Shown here: piece by piece, positions 18,230-27,383 of the stretch
How positions within the stretch are numbered: position 1 is the first letter of the stretch
How the letters are laid out: each line of letters opens with the position of its first letter
From: Oscillospiraceae bacterium
GTDB taxonomy: Bacteria; Bacillota; Clostridia; Oscillospirales; Ruminococcaceae
DNA: 64,000 bases
Direction of reading: 5' to 3'
NCBI GenBank assembly: GCA_018110925.1
Contig: JAGAZJ010000032.1
Span: forward strand, 39,234 to 103,233
Translations under genes and position numbers: made by a program
Notes under the pieces: generated by a model
What the model was told of the DNA's origin: nothing
The model's input: the letters and a program-made list of their open reading frames with translations, nothing else
Databases searched by the model: none

Positions 18230-18745
18230 TCATTTTGCACAAGAACCAAATCTTTTTCTGCCCACGAGGACCTCAAGCGCCAGAACAGCCGCAACAAGGG
18301 GTATGATACCCGTCCTGTTTCCGGTATTCGGATTGCCCGCAGCCTCCTCGGGTCTGGGTATGCTGCCGTCATTGGGTATGACCTTTACGGTGCATACCGT
18401 CTTCACGGGTTCACTCAGCTCGTCTGCTTCAGCCGTTATGTTTATGATGCCGCCCGCATCTATATCCTCATCCCACGCCATCAGGCCTATCTGCTTTTCG
18501 GCAGTCTCTCCGGGAGCAAGCACATCCTGCTCGAATACCGGCTGATCCTCGAAATAGATCTTGAATCCCGAAAGGTCCGTGTCTCCCGTATTCTCCGCAG
18601 TGATACCGACGACCACCTTGTCGCCCACCATCACTTCTGCGTGCGCAGCCTCTGCATCAAGCTTCAGGTCCGCCTCTGCACATACGCTGCATGAGAGCGC
18701 TGCAGTGATAAGAGCAGCCGTTATGAATGATATCCGTTTTTTCAT
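18230..18745 (-). CDS. Sortase-anchored surface protein (NPNTG motif)
   Basis: A 171-residue secreted protein. Residues 1-23 form a signal peptide. The middle (about 30-130) looks like one immunoglobulin-like beta-sandwich of the CARDB/DUF11 kind, with the pattern VGDKVVVGITAENTGDTDLS. The C-terminus carries a cell-wall sorting signal: NPNTG near residue 139, a hydrophobic stretch (IIPLVAAVLALEVLV), and basic RKR. Sortases in Ruminococcus-type bacteria often use NPxTG. It is last in the operon with proS and the DUF4303-like gene, with AAAGGAG ahead of the start. Ligand unknown. Confidence 0.7.
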   Translation of the reverse strand: MKKRISFITAALITAALSCSVCAEADLKLDAEAAHAEVMVGDKVVVGITAENTGDTDLSGFKIYFEDQPVFEQDVLAPGETAEKQIGLMAWDEDIDAGGIINITAEADELSEPVKTVCTVKVIPNDGSIPRPEEAAGNPNTGNRTGIIPLVAAVLALEVLVGRKRFGSCAK

Positions 18746-18756
18746 ATTATGCTCCT

Positions 18757-19215
18757 TTACGCAAAGACTTCCTCGGGAACTTCGTTTGCAAGCAGAGTGT
18801 ATCTCCTGGTCAGCTCTCCGCCGGCACCGTCGGCAAATATGACAACAGGTATGTTCTTGTCGAACCTCTCCCTGATTATGCCGTCTGCGATGAGCTCTCT
18901 AACTGCGGCGGCAGCACATTCAAAATATCCTGTGCGCATATCTTCTCCGGAAAGCCCCTTGAATGAGCTCCATATCTCAACGGAGCCGTCAACTGCCGCA
19001 TCCGAGTTCACCCTTGCGAATTCGGGATGCTTCCAGCCCGATATATCCCACATACTGCCGTTCTTGTCGGCATAATCCTTTGTGTTGTAGCCGACAGCGC
19101 CGTCACTGTCAAAGGTGAGACCCACCGCATACACCTTGTTGTCGTATATCTCGTTTATCTCATCGGATATCCACTTTTTCAGAGCGAATACCAGAGCCTT
19201 GTCGTATTCGTCCAT
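18757..19215 (-). CDS. DUF4303-like protein
   Basis: A 152-residue soluble protein with no signal peptide. It starts MDEYDKALVFALKKWISDEI with a GAGAGG site upstream; the longer frame runs into proS. The order of elements (N-terminal helix, strand with VYAVGLTFDSDGAVGYNT, then a Trp-containing segment W-x-x-x-x-W-K-H-P-E-F, then a C-terminal domain with VPVVIFADGAG) resembles DUF4303, a family often linked to toxin-immunity contexts. No toxin gene is next to it here. The family call is tentative and the function unknown. Confidence 0.5.
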   Translation of the reverse strand: MDEYDKALVFALKKWISDEINEIYDNKVYAVGLTFDSDGAVGYNTKDYADKNGSMWDISGWKHPEFARVNSDAAVDGSVEIWSSFKGLSGEDMRTGYFECAAAAVRELIADGIIRERFDKNIPVVIFADGAGGELTRRYTLLANEVPEEVFA

Positions 19216-19247
19216 ATTGACCTCTCTCCGATCCGGTACACCGGGCA

Positions 19248-20684
19248 TCAATATGCCTTGCCCCAGATGACCATATGCTTTGCGGGCTTGCCGCAGCATA
19301 CGCATACATCCGACAGCTTCTCCTGCTCAAAGGGTATGCATCTTGAACCCACGCCCGTTACTTCCTTGACCTTGTCCTCGCAGGCTTCCTCGCCGCACCA
19401 CATGGCCTTTACAAAGCCGTCGCCGGCTTCGAGCGCCTTGGTTATGCCGTCCATATCCGTGCAGGAGTACGTGCGTCTTTCACGGTTTGCAAGAGCGGCT
19501 TCAAACAGTCCCTTGCGAACCTCTTCCAGCTTTTCCTTCACCGTGTCGGCAATGCCGTCCAGAGATACAAAATCCTTCTGTCTGTTGTGGCGCATAACGG
19601 TCACGCACTGGTTCTTCTCTATATCCTTGGGGCCTATCTCGATGCGGACGGGCACGCCCTTCATCTCATACTCGGCAAACTTCCATCCGGGGCTGTTGTC
19701 GCTGTCGTCTATCTTCACTCTTATGCCTGCCGCACGGAGCGTCTCAGCCACTTCGTTTGCCTTGTCGAGAACGCCCTCCTTGAACTGCTGCACAGGTATG
19801 ATGACCGCCTGTATGGGCGCTACCGCAGGAGGAAGCACAAGGCCGTTGTCGTCGCCGTGGGTCATTATGACCGCACCGATAAGACGCGTTGTAACGCCCC
19901 ATGATGTCTGGTGAGGATATACCTTCTTGTTCTCCTTGTCGGTATACATTATGTCGAATGCCTTTGCGAAGCCGTCGCCGAAGTAGTGTGACGTACCCGC
20001 CTGCAATGCCTTGCCGTCGTGCATGAGAGCCTCTATCGCATATGTTGATACCGCACCTGCAAACTTGTCGCTCTCGGTCTTTCTGCCCTTGACAACAGGC
20101 ATAGCAAGATATTTCTCGCAGAAGTCGGCATAGACATTGAGCATACGCTCTGTCTCTTCGACAGCTTCCTCAGCGGTGGCGTGGATGGTATGGCCCTCCT
20201 GCCAGAGGAATTCTCTCGAACGCAGGAAAGGTCTTGTGGTCTTCTCCCAGCGAACGACAGACACCCACTGATTGTACAGCTTGGGCAGGTCTCTGTATGA
20301 GTGTACTATATTGGCATAATGCTCGCAGAACAGTGTCTCCGATGTGGGGCGCACGCAAAGCCTTTCCTCCAGCTTCTCACTGCCGCCGTGTGTCACCCAT
20401 GCCACCTCGGGCGCAAAGCCCTCAACGTGATCCTTTTCCTTCTCGAGCAGGGATTCGGGGATGAACATGGGCATACATACGTTCTCATGCCCTGTTTCCT
20501 TGAAGATACCGTCAAGTATCCTCTGCATATTCTCCCAGATAGCATAGCCGTAGGGACGGATGACCATACATCCCTTTACGCTCGTGTATTCAACAAGCTC
20601 CGCCTTCTTGCATATATCCGTATACCACTTCGCAAAATCTTCATCCATAGATGTTATGGACTCGACCATTTTTTCCTTAGCCAT
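19248..20684 (-). CDS. proS: Prolyl-tRNA synthetase, eukaryote/archaea type
   Basis: A 478-residue class II synthetase that charges tRNA-Pro. It is the short form without the bacterial editing insertion between motifs 2 and 3. Motif 2 is seen at [17 protein letters not shown], and motif 3 lies further on. The last 80 residues have a small Cys-rich domain (CGEEAC, then [10 protein letters not shown]) that probably binds zinc, and the chain ends in Tyr, both typical of the eukaryote/archaea-type enzymes found in many Clostridia and Bacteroidetes. A separate Ala-tRNA-Pro editing protein may be needed in trans; none is seen here. Confidence 0.96.
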   Translation of the reverse strand: MAKEKMVESITSMDEDFAKWYTDICKKAELVEYTSVKGCMVIRPYGYAIWENMQRILDGIFKETGHENVCMPMFIPESLLEKEKDHVEGFAPEVAWVTHGGSEKLEERLCVRPTSETLFCEHYANIVHSYRDLPKLYNQWVSVVRWEKTTRPFLRSREFLWQEGHTIHATAEEAVEETERMLNVYADFCEKYLAMPVVKGRKTESDKFAGAVSTYAIEALMHDGKALQAGTSHYFGDGFAKAFDIMYTDKENKKVYPHQTSWGVTTRLIGAVIMTHGDDNGLVLPPAVAPIQAVIIPVQQFKEGVLDKANEVAETLRAAGIRVKIDDSDNSPGWKFAEYEMKGVPVRIEIGPKDIEKNQCVTVMRHNRQKDFVSLDGIADTVKEKLEEVRKGLFEAALANRERRTYSCTDMDGITKALEAGDGFVKAMWCGEEACEDKVKEVTGVGSRCIPFEQEKLSDVCVCCGKPAKHMVIWGKAY

Positions 20685-20689
20685 TGTGA

Positions 20690-20893
20690 TTACTCCTTTT
20701 TATCTTCATCGTTATCGTTTTTATCGTCCTTGTCATCATTATGCAGGCTGTATATATCGTACAGGCCGTCGTTATGCTCCGTTGTCTTTACCTTGGCAAA
20801 TGCCTTGTCCACAGCGCCTGCTATGCGCGGCAGAAAAACTATGACGGCATATATCAGCGCCATAGCGATGATACCCATGATAACCGCTTTCAT
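20690..20893 (-). CDS. Small membrane protein upstream of proS
   Basis: A 67-residue protein: one membrane helix ([14 protein letters not shown] region, residues 5-24), then a very acidic, Asp/Lys/Asn-rich cytoplasmic tail ([15 protein letters not shown]). The start has an AGGGGG site 7 bases upstream. Its stop codon overlaps the proS ribosome-binding region, and a consensus promoter precedes it, so it heads the proS operon. I do not know the family. Confidence 0.6.
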   Translation of the reverse strand: MKAVIMGIIAMALIYAVIVFLPRIAGAVDKAFAKVKTTEHNDGLYDIYSLHNDDKDDKNDNDEDKKE

Positions 20894-20920
20894 AAACAGC
20901 CCCCTGTCTTTTACTGCAAT

Positions 20921-20949
20921 AGTATAGCACAGAAACCGTGAAATGTCAA
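20921..20949 (-). promoter_or_regulatory. Promoter of the proS operon
   Basis: TTGACA, 17-base spacer, TATACT on the minus strand. The -35 overlaps the last codons and stop of the upstream gene, which suggests the proS operon is separately transcribed as well as possibly read through. Confidence 0.85.
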
Positions 20950-21860
20950 TTCTTTCTCAGAAGCTCTTTGAGAGCTTTCAGCCTTACCCTGTCACGGTAT
21001 TCGGGGCGCACAAGGTAGTACATATAGCTCTCGAGTATATCGACAGCGTGTATCATGCGTCCCTCTATCTTGAAGTTTGAATAGCCCATATCGCTGTATC
21101 TGCCGTACACATCCTCGGCGGATATATGTGTGCTGTACTTCGCCGCATCATAGAAGTCCATCGTCATGTTGGGACAGACAAATTCCCTGTGCATAACGTC
21201 ACGCACTTCCTTGCTGTCATCGCCGAACACCTGTCTGCTGTGGGCTATCTGCCGCTCGCCCAGAAATCTGTAATGATCCTTCCTGCGCTTGCAGGCCGGC
21301 GAGCAGTACGGGTTTATCAGAAGCTCTATCTTGTCCTTGTGGGGCAGTCTTTCAAGAAGCTCGGTATTGTTGTGGTTGTAGTCCAGCACTACCAGTTTGT
21401 AGTCCTTTTCAAGCTCTGCGAGCAGCTCGTCCTCATTCTCTATCTGCTTTACGGTGGAGGATATGAGAGGATACGCCGGATAGTTCTTTCTTATATATTC
21501 CTCCAGCACGGGGCGATTGACTATTATCTCGTTGAAGCCGTTCTCAGCCGCCTTTGCTATCATATTGCAGAACGGGTCTGCAAGGTCTTTTCTTGTTACC
21601 AGCGGATTTGTGAAAGTATACCTTATGGGTATGCCCCTGCGGTTATACTCCTTTATGAGATAGGCTATCATTTCTTTTCTCACAGCGCCTATCGCCGTTC
21701 TTCCGCCGTTCCACAGGGCGGGAGGAAAGCACCCGTAGCTTGATGCGATCCTCACTCCCTCATAGAAATACTCGGGATGATTTTTCAGCATATCCGCTAT
21801 ATACAGATTCATGCGGTAATTTCCGCAGAAATCGGGCAGATGAAAATTTATTTCTTTCAT
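20946..21860 (-). CDS. U32-peptidase-like protein
   Basis: A 304-residue soluble protein. Its C-terminal half has YSNFKIEGRMIHAVDILESY, which resembles the NFKIEGR segment of U32 (collagenase-like, UbiU/UbiV, RlhA) proteins, and an INPYCSPACKRRKDHYRF segment with two cysteines where those proteins may bind an iron-sulfur cluster. The N-terminal half, with an alpha/beta-barrel-like pattern (NEIIVNRPVLEEYI, LVVLDYNHNNTELL), supports a TIM-barrel. The match is partial, so it may be a divergent relative with unknown substrate. Last gene of the rimO operon, after comM. Confidence 0.55.
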   Translation of the reverse strand: MKEINFHLPDFCGNYRMNLYIADMLKNHPEYFYEGVRIASSYGCFPPALWNGGRTAIGAVRKEMIAYLIKEYNRRGIPIRYTFTNPLVTRKDLADPFCNMIAKAAENGFNEIIVNRPVLEEYIRKNYPAYPLISSTVKQIENEDELLAELEKDYKLVVLDYNHNNTELLERLPHKDKIELLINPYCSPACKRRKDHYRFLGERQIAHSRQVFGDDSKEVRDVMHREFVCPNMTMDFYDAAKYSTHISAEDVYGRYSDMGYSNFKIEGRMIHAVDILESYMYYLVRPEYRDRVRLKALKELLRKN

Positions 21861-21875
21861 AACAGATCCTCTTTA

Positions 21876-23402
21876 TCAGCTCGTCCAGTATTTGCGGTCA
21901 AGTGTCCTGAACTGCACCGCCCTTGCGATATGGGACTTGTCTATCATCTCACTGCCATCCATATCGGCAACGGTCCTTGCGACCTTGACTATCCTGTCAT
22001 ACGCCCTTGCGGAGAGCCCCATGCGGTCAAAGACCTGTTCGAGCATGGCGTTGCCCTCCTTCGTGACGGGGCAGACGTCGTGGAATATCTCGGATGTTAT
22101 CCGTGCGTTGCAGGTGATATCAGTACCCTTAAAGCGCTCTTTCTGTATCTCTCTTGCCGCCTGGACACGCTCTCTTATGGCGGCGGAGCTCTCCTCCTTC
22201 TTTGTTGAGGAGAGAGACCTGAAATCCACGGGCGCTACCTCAACGTGTATGTCAAACCTGTCCAGGAGCGGTCCGGATATGCGGTTGAGATACGCCCTTG
22301 CCTGATTGGGCGAGCATATGCATTTCTTGGTGGGATGACCCATATATCCGCAGGGGCACGGGTTCATCGCCGCCACCAGCATAAAACTGCACGGATATGT
22401 CACCGTCCCCGATGCCCTTGATATGGTCACCTGTCTGTCCTCCAGCGGCTGACGGAGCATTTCGAGGGTGGGTCTTGCAAATTCGGGCAGCTCGTCAAGG
22501 AACAGCACGCCGTTGTGCGACAGGCTTATCTGACCGGGCTTCGGCACGCTCCCTCCGCCGCAGAGACCAGCTCCCGATACCGTATGATGCGGCGAGAAAA
22601 ACGGTCTTTTGACCACAAGGGGATTTTCCTTATTGACAAAGCCGCTGACGGAGTGTATGTTGGTGGTCTCTATCGACTCCTCAAATGTCATGGCGGGCAG
22701 TATGGTGGGCAGTCTTTTGGCGAGCATACTTTTGCCGCTTCCGGGCGTGCCTATCATCAGCAGGTTGTGTCCGCCTGCCGCCGCATATTCAAGTGCTTTC
22801 TTGGCAAGGGTCTGCCCCTTGACGTCAGCATAGTCTATGCTCTCAAAATACTCCGCCGCCCTGGGCACGTATTCCTTCTGCGGTTCTATCGGCTTATCGC
22901 CCCTGAGATGGTCTATCACGTCTCTCACATTTGCCGCACCGTACACCTCGACGCCTGCGACAACGCTTGCTTCATAGGCGTTTTCAAGAGGCACGAACAC
23001 ACGTCTGAACCCCTCCTTCACGGCGCACAGCACCATAGGCAGAACACCTGCGATGCTTCTTATATCGCCGTTCAGAGACACCTCTCCGATGAATGCGCAG
23101 TCGGACATATCTTCATTTATGAGCCCCTGACACTTCATGACCGCCATGAATATGGCAAGGTCGAACATACTGCCCGCCTTTTTCGTGTCGGCAGGGGCAA
23201 GGTTCACTATCACCCTGGCAACGGGGAACTTCTCACCCGACGCACGGAAAGCCGCCTGTATCCTCTCACGGCTCTCCTTTACGGCAGTGTCCGCAAGACC
23301 CACTATATCAAAGCAGGGCGCCCCCCTGCTTATCTCTGTCTCTACATCAACAGGGAAAGCATTGAGCCCGAAAAGTCCGAGCGTGTTTATTTTTGAGAAC
23401 AT
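21876..23402 (-). CDS. comM: YifB/ComM-family Mg-chelatase-like AAA+ ATPase
   Basis: A 508-residue protein of the YifB/ComM family, a hexameric helicase that extends heteroduplexes during natural transformation in Gram-negative bacteria; in Clostridia its role is not proven. The N-terminal 180 residues form the Lon-protease-like ChlI domain. The Walker A motif is GTPGSGKSMLAKR near 218, Walker B is LFLDELPEF near 305, and a Mg-chelatase C-terminal domain ends the chain. A CPCGYMGHPTKKC zinc-binding insertion is typical. Full length. Confidence 0.93.
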   Translation of the reverse strand: MFSKINTLGLFGLNAFPVDVETEISRGAPCFDIVGLADTAVKESRERIQAAFRASGEKFPVARVIVNLAPADTKKAGSMFDLAIFMAVMKCQGLINEDMSDCAFIGEVSLNGDIRSIAGVLPMVLCAVKEGFRRVFVPLENAYEASVVAGVEVYGAANVRDVIDHLRGDKPIEPQKEYVPRAAEYFESIDYADVKGQTLAKKALEYAAAGGHNLLMIGTPGSGKSMLAKRLPTILPAMTFEESIETTNIHSVSGFVNKENPLVVKRPFFSPHHTVSGAGLCGGGSVPKPGQISLSHNGVLFLDELPEFARPTLEMLRQPLEDRQVTISRASGTVTYPCSFMLVAAMNPCPCGYMGHPTKKCICSPNQARAYLNRISGPLLDRFDIHVEVAPVDFRSLSSTKKEESSAAIRERVQAAREIQKERFKGTDITCNARITSEIFHDVCPVTKEGNAMLEQVFDRMGLSARAYDRIVKVARTVADMDGSEMIDKSHIARAVQFRTLDRKYWTS

Positions 23403-23447
23403 ATTCCTTCGTCCTTCTTTATTCAGGATAGTGTTCGGGGGACAGCT

Positions 23448-24362
23448 TCACAGCCACTTTTTCTTCTTGAAGAAAATAAGGCTCACCGCCACAATAAGTA
23501 TGCTCAGTATGATCACAGCAGGGTATCCGTATTTCGATGACAGCTCCGGCATATAGATAAAGTTCATGCCGTACCACCCCGCTATCACCGTGAGGGGCGT
23601 AAACACCGTCGTCACCACGGTAAGTACGGTCATTATGCGGTTTTGTCTGACATCGAGCCTTGACTGATACAGGTCTCTTACCTGTATGGAATAGTCACGC
23701 AGAGATGCCGCCATATCATGCAGTGATGCGATGCGCTGTATAACAAGGTGAAAATAGCGCAGATTGTTTGCCTTGAAAAAGTTGTTCTCGTTTTCTTCAA
23801 GCTCCTGCGCAAGGTCGGTCAGCTGTTCATAGTGTACACGAAGGTCTCTTACATCACTGCGTATGTCGTTTATGCGTATAGGATACTCGTCGGATGCCGC
23901 CGACATTATATCATCCTCTATGCGGTCAAGCTCCTGCTCATAGCGTTCAAGCAAAGTCTGGTCGCCGTGGATGATAAGCTCTATGAAGTCATAGATGAAG
24001 CGTTCAAGGCTGGGCTTTTTCCACCGTCTGACACGCTGTATCTGTGTGCATATCCTTGCCGCCTCTCCCGTGCTGTCGATAAACACTATACCCTTTTCAT
24101 CAAGAGCAAAGGCAAATTTTATATCGGGTGCGGCTATATCGTCACGGTGCGGTATTGAGAAAGTACCTGTCAGTGAATCAAAATTCACATCCGCTCTCGT
24201 GCCGTGTATGTCCGACAGGTCTATATCAAGCTCTATGCCCATATCGAAGCCGCCGGACTTCTCGCTCCATTCTTCCGGGGTCAGTATGGCGACGTACTGC
24301 GTTTTCTTGTCGTTCGGCAATACCTTTTCTTCTGTCAGAGTGTCCTTTATCCAGTATATCAT
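23448..24362 (-). CDS. corA: CorA-family magnesium transporter
   Basis: A 304-residue CorA-like divalent cation channel. The start MIYWIKDTLTEEKVLP was chosen because GAGG lies upstream and the preceding gene ends two bases away. The N-terminal 240 residues are the cytosolic funnel; two membrane helices follow. The signature Gly-Met-Asn is at 265-267, and the last helix ends in a basic KKKKWL tail. Substrate could be Mg, Co or Ni; the GMN motif favours Mg. Part of the rimO-pgsA operon. Confidence 0.92.
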   Translation of the reverse strand: MIYWIKDTLTEEKVLPNDKKTQYVAILTPEEWSEKSGGFDMGIELDIDLSDIHGTRADVNFDSLTGTFSIPHRDDIAAPDIKFAFALDEKGIVFIDSTGEAARICTQIQRVRRWKKPSLERFIYDFIELIIHGDQTLLERYEQELDRIEDDIMSAASDEYPIRINDIRSDVRDLRVHYEQLTDLAQELEENENNFFKANNLRYFHLVIQRIASLHDMAASLRDYSIQVRDLYQSRLDVRQNRIMTVLTVVTTVFTPLTVIAGWYGMNFIYMPELSSKYGYPAVIILSILIVAVSLIFFKKKKWL

Positions 24363-24363
24363 G

Positions 24364-25344
24364 TCATTTCCTCTTGGGCGGCTCTTCATCTTCCGAGGGG
24401 GCAAGCATAGCGCAGGGGTCGGCAGGCACGGTCTTCTCCGCCGCTTCAAAGCCTGCGGGGTCCTGTCCGTAGAGATTTGATATCTCCTCGCTAAATCCGC
24501 ACACCACGCCGGGGCGCAGTTTCTGCATATCCTCTATGATAAGGGGTATAGCCGCTTCATCCACTACCGTGTTGAAAAATCCTCCGTCCGACTGGCAGAA
24601 GGTTATGCTGAATTTATTGCTCCTGCCCGTGTATATGCCGTTGGTATAGTTGTATACCCACTGGAGCCTGGGGAATATCCACACCACTTTGTTCGTGGGT
24701 ATCAGATTATTCACGGATTTCAGCATGAGGAACCTGTCGCCGAGAGCTATCATATCTCCGCCGATCGCACGGTAAAGATACATATCCTTGTATATATCCT
24801 CCGCCTGCTTTTCATCACAGCCGTATCTTGCAAATGCGGCAAGTGCGACCTTGTATTCCTTGCCCGTAAGGGCATAGACGAAAAACGCTATGGAGCAGAG
24901 AAGTAATACGACCATCAGTATGGAGTATGACCCATCCAGTAAAAGCAGTGCAAGATTTATTGTCAGCAATATGGCAAGGACAACGCCCGCTATCGTCATA
25001 TATCTGAGATTGGTCTCGTCGTGGAGCGACTTGTGGTTCCTGGACTTGCGGTATATGCTCTCACGCTGCCTTTCAAGGCTTTTCTGCTTGCTCGCAAAGC
25101 CTGTGGAATTGGGATCGTCGTTTTTCTTCCTGACATAGCGCTCTATCTTCTTGTACAAGATGGCAAAAACACCGGCAATGAGCGTTATCACAAATATGAC
25201 TATGCCCGACACAAGGCTCGTGTCCCTGCCGACAAAATACGCCATGAGCACACCGAAAACGATTATGACGATACCCACTATAAGTCCGCTTCTGGCGCTG
25301 TCACGCTCGTAATCACCGATACTTTTCTGTTTTTGCTGTTTCAT
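24364..25344 (-). CDS. Four-helix membrane protein
   Basis: A 326-residue membrane protein of unknown family. Two membrane helices (about 20-40 and 44-64) are followed by a basic cytoplasmic loop, two more helices (about 116-138 and 140-160), and a soluble C-terminal region of about 160 residues. That region has a block reading LYRAIGGDMIALGDRFLMLK and NKVVWIFPRLQWVYNYTNGI, which might be a small PH-like or DUF domain. The tail is acidic. The gene sits between pgsA and corA with short gaps, so it is probably co-transcribed. Confidence 0.6.
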   Translation of the reverse strand: MKQQKQKSIGDYERDSARSGLIVGIVIIVFGVLMAYFVGRDTSLVSGIVIFVITLIAGVFAILYKKIERYVRKKNDDPNSTGFASKQKSLERQRESIYRKSRNHKSLHDETNLRYMTIAGVVLAILLTINLALLLLDGSYSILMVVLLLCSIAFFVYALTGKEYKVALAAFARYGCDEKQAEDIYKDMYLYRAIGGDMIALGDRFLMLKSVNNLIPTNKVVWIFPRLQWVYNYTNGIYTGRSNKFSITFCQSDGGFFNTVVDEAAIPLIIEDMQKLRPGVVCGFSEEISNLYGQDPAGFEAAEKTVPADPCAMLAPSEDEEPPKRK

Positions 25345-25363
25345 AATGACCCCTCCGATTTGA

Positions 25364-25912
25364 TTATTTATCGCTTATATATCCCTTGTATGCATCAAGA
25401 TATGTCCAGCCCGATATTACCGTGAGGATCGTCGCTATCCATATCAGCACCTGCTCCGAGATACCTACCCATGATCCCGTGATGCCGAATGCCTGAATGA
25501 AAAGTATAGCCACTATCGCCACCATAGTGAATGCGGTCTTCAGCTTGCCCCATATGTTCGCAGGCACCACAACGCCCTTGTCCGCCGTCACAAGACGCAG
25601 ACCCGAGACCATGAACTCCCTTGCGATTATAATAAGAACAGGCACCGCACCGCACACACCGAGCTGTATGAAGCACACAAGTGCTGATATAACAAGTATC
25701 TTGTCCGCAAGCGGGTCGAGGAACTTGCCGAAGTTGGTGACAAGTCCCCTGCTCCTTGCGATATGACCGTCAAGGGCATCCGTTATCGAAGCCGCCGCAA
25801 ATACTATAAGTGCGATGAGCTTTGACACGGGCACTATGTCGGTCAGAAGAAAGAACAGAAAGAACGGCACAAGTATCATTCTCAGTACCGTGAGTTTGTT
25901 CGGCAGATTCAT
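25364..25912 (-). CDS. pgsA: CDP-diacylglycerol-glycerol-3-phosphate phosphatidyltransferase
   Basis: A 182-residue integral membrane enzyme that makes phosphatidylglycerol phosphate. The CDP-alcohol phosphotransferase motif D-x2-DG-x2-AR-x8-G-x3-D-x3-D is complete, at DALDGHIARSRG and NFGKFLDPLADK near residues 42-65. Four to five membrane helices follow. Its start overlaps the rimO stop codon by four bases (ATGA), indicating coupled translation. Confidence 0.96.
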   Translation of the reverse strand: MNLPNKLTVLRMILVPFFLFFLLTDIVPVSKLIALIVFAAASITDALDGHIARSRGLVTNFGKFLDPLADKILVISALVCFIQLGVCGAVPVLIIIAREFMVSGLRLVTADKGVVVPANIWGKLKTAFTMVAIVAILFIQAFGITGSWVGISEQVLIWIATILTVISGWTYLDAYKGYISDK

Positions 25913-27237
25913 ATGACATCTCCTATCAGATCGTAGTCCATAACATCGGATATGCGCACATTGACATACATACCCATTTCCAGCTTTTTGTCGGGCGATG
26001 TGAAGAATATCTTGCCGTCAATCTCGGGAGCATCCATGGCGCTCCTGCCGAAATAGCACTCGCCGTAGCGGTCAAATCCCTCAACTATCACCTCAAAGGT
26101 GCGTCCTGTCAGCTTCTCATTGTTCTCAGCCATTATGACAGCCTGCTGTTCCATGATTAGCTCCGCACGGCGTTCCTTGACATCATCCTCCACCTGACAG
26201 GCCATTTTCGCCGCAGGCGTGCCCTCCTCGGGGGAGTACGCAAAGCAGCCCAGACGGTCAAATCTCGTCTCCTGCACAAATTCCGAAAGCTGTGTGAAAT
26301 CCTCCTCGGTCTCCCCGGGGAAGCCCACAAGGAGCGTGGTGCGAAGTATCACACCAGGTATGCGCTCACGGATACGCTTTATCACCGCTCTGATATCATC
26401 GCCCGTGGTGGTGCGGCGCATACCTTTGAGCACCGTGTCGCTGATATGCTGTATGGGCATCTCGATATACTTGACCATTTTCTCTTCCTCTGCGATAACA
26501 TCGAGAATCTCATCCGTTATGCGCTCGGGATAGCAGTACAGCACCCTTATCCACTTGAGGCCGTCTATCCTGCACAGCTTTCTCAGAAGCTCGGGTAGCT
26601 TCTGCTCTCCGTATATATCCGTTCCGTACTGTGTGGAGTCCTGCGCGATGACGCAAAGCTCTGTCACGCCGTTTGCGGCAAGCTGCTCCGCTTCACATAG
26701 AAGCTCCTCCATAGGCACACTGCGGAACTTGCCCCTTATCATCGGTATAGCGCAGAATGCACAGCAGTTTGAACATCCCTCGGCTACTTTAAGATATGAA
26801 TAATATGGCAGTGTGGTCTGGACTCTGCCGCCCGTCAGGGGCAGGTCGAGCTTTGAGCCATAGGCTGTGACCTGTATGCCGTCCATGACCTCTTTTATTA
26901 TCTCACATATCCTGTCGTTGCTGCCAAGACCCACTACCGCATCTGCCTCGGGTATCTCGGTCATCATCTCGTCCTTATATCTCTGCGCAAGACATCCCGT
27001 AACGATCAGGCGCTTTATCCTGCCCTCTTTTTTGAGCTCGGCAAACTCCAGTATGGTTTCTATTGCTTCTTCCTTTGCGGACTGTATAAATCCGCAGGTG
27101 TTTATTATCACCACATCCGAAAGAGCGGCATCGCTCACCAGCTGATAACCGTCCTTCTGTATCTTGTACAGCATCCTCTCAGCATCCACCTGATTTTTGG
27201 CGCATCCGAGAGAGACCATTCCCACTCTGACAGGCAT
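25909..27237 (-). CDS. rimO: Ribosomal protein S12 methylthiotransferase
   Basis: A 442-residue radical SAM enzyme that adds a methylthio group to an Asp of ribosomal protein S12. The N-terminal UPF0004 domain holds three cluster-binding cysteines (GCAKNQVDAERM, TCGF, GCLAQ). The radical SAM motif CxxxCxxC is in GCSNCCAFCAIPMIRG near residue 155. The C-terminal TRAM domain follows. The start MPVRVGMVSLGCAKNQ has GGAGG upstream; the longer frame has none. First gene of a six-gene operon. Confidence 0.97.
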   Translation of the reverse strand: MPVRVGMVSLGCAKNQVDAERMLYKIQKDGYQLVSDAALSDVVIINTCGFIQSAKEEAIETILEFAELKKEGRIKRLIVTGCLAQRYKDEMMTEIPEADAVVGLGSNDRICEIIKEVMDGIQVTAYGSKLDLPLTGGRVQTTLPYYSYLKVAEGCSNCCAFCAIPMIRGKFRSVPMEELLCEAEQLAANGVTELCVIAQDSTQYGTDIYGEQKLPELLRKLCRIDGLKWIRVLYCYPERITDEILDVIAEEEKMVKYIEMPIQHISDTVLKGMRRTTTGDDIRAVIKRIRERIPGVILRTTLLVGFPGETEEDFTQLSEFVQETRFDRLGCFAYSPEEGTPAAKMACQVEDDVKERRAELIMEQQAVIMAENNEKLTGRTFEVIVEGFDRYGECYFGRSAMDAPEIDGKIFFTSPDKKLEMGMYVNVRISDVMDYDLIGDVI

Positions 27238-27300
27238 AGTATACCTCCATAAGGCTATTTTTTCCGCAAAACAACTGCCGCTGTCTGCGCATACATATTT

Positions 27301-27329
27301 ATTGTAGCACAAAAAGCGGCAGGTTGCAA
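27301..27329 (-). promoter_or_regulatory. Promoter of the rimO operon
   Basis: On the minus strand TTGCAA, 17-base spacer, TACAAT, about 57 bases before the rimO start. A partial inverted repeat of CCGCTT/GCGGC-type sequence lies on both sides of the -10. Confidence 0.78.
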
Positions 27330-27383
27330 TATATTTTTATAAATTCGGATATATACTAATTGTATATTATTTAATATATTATA

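Noticed and set aside
24364-24449. Longer N-terminus of CorA
   Set aside because: It overlaps the preceding gene and lacks a ribosome site; homologues start near MIYWIKD.
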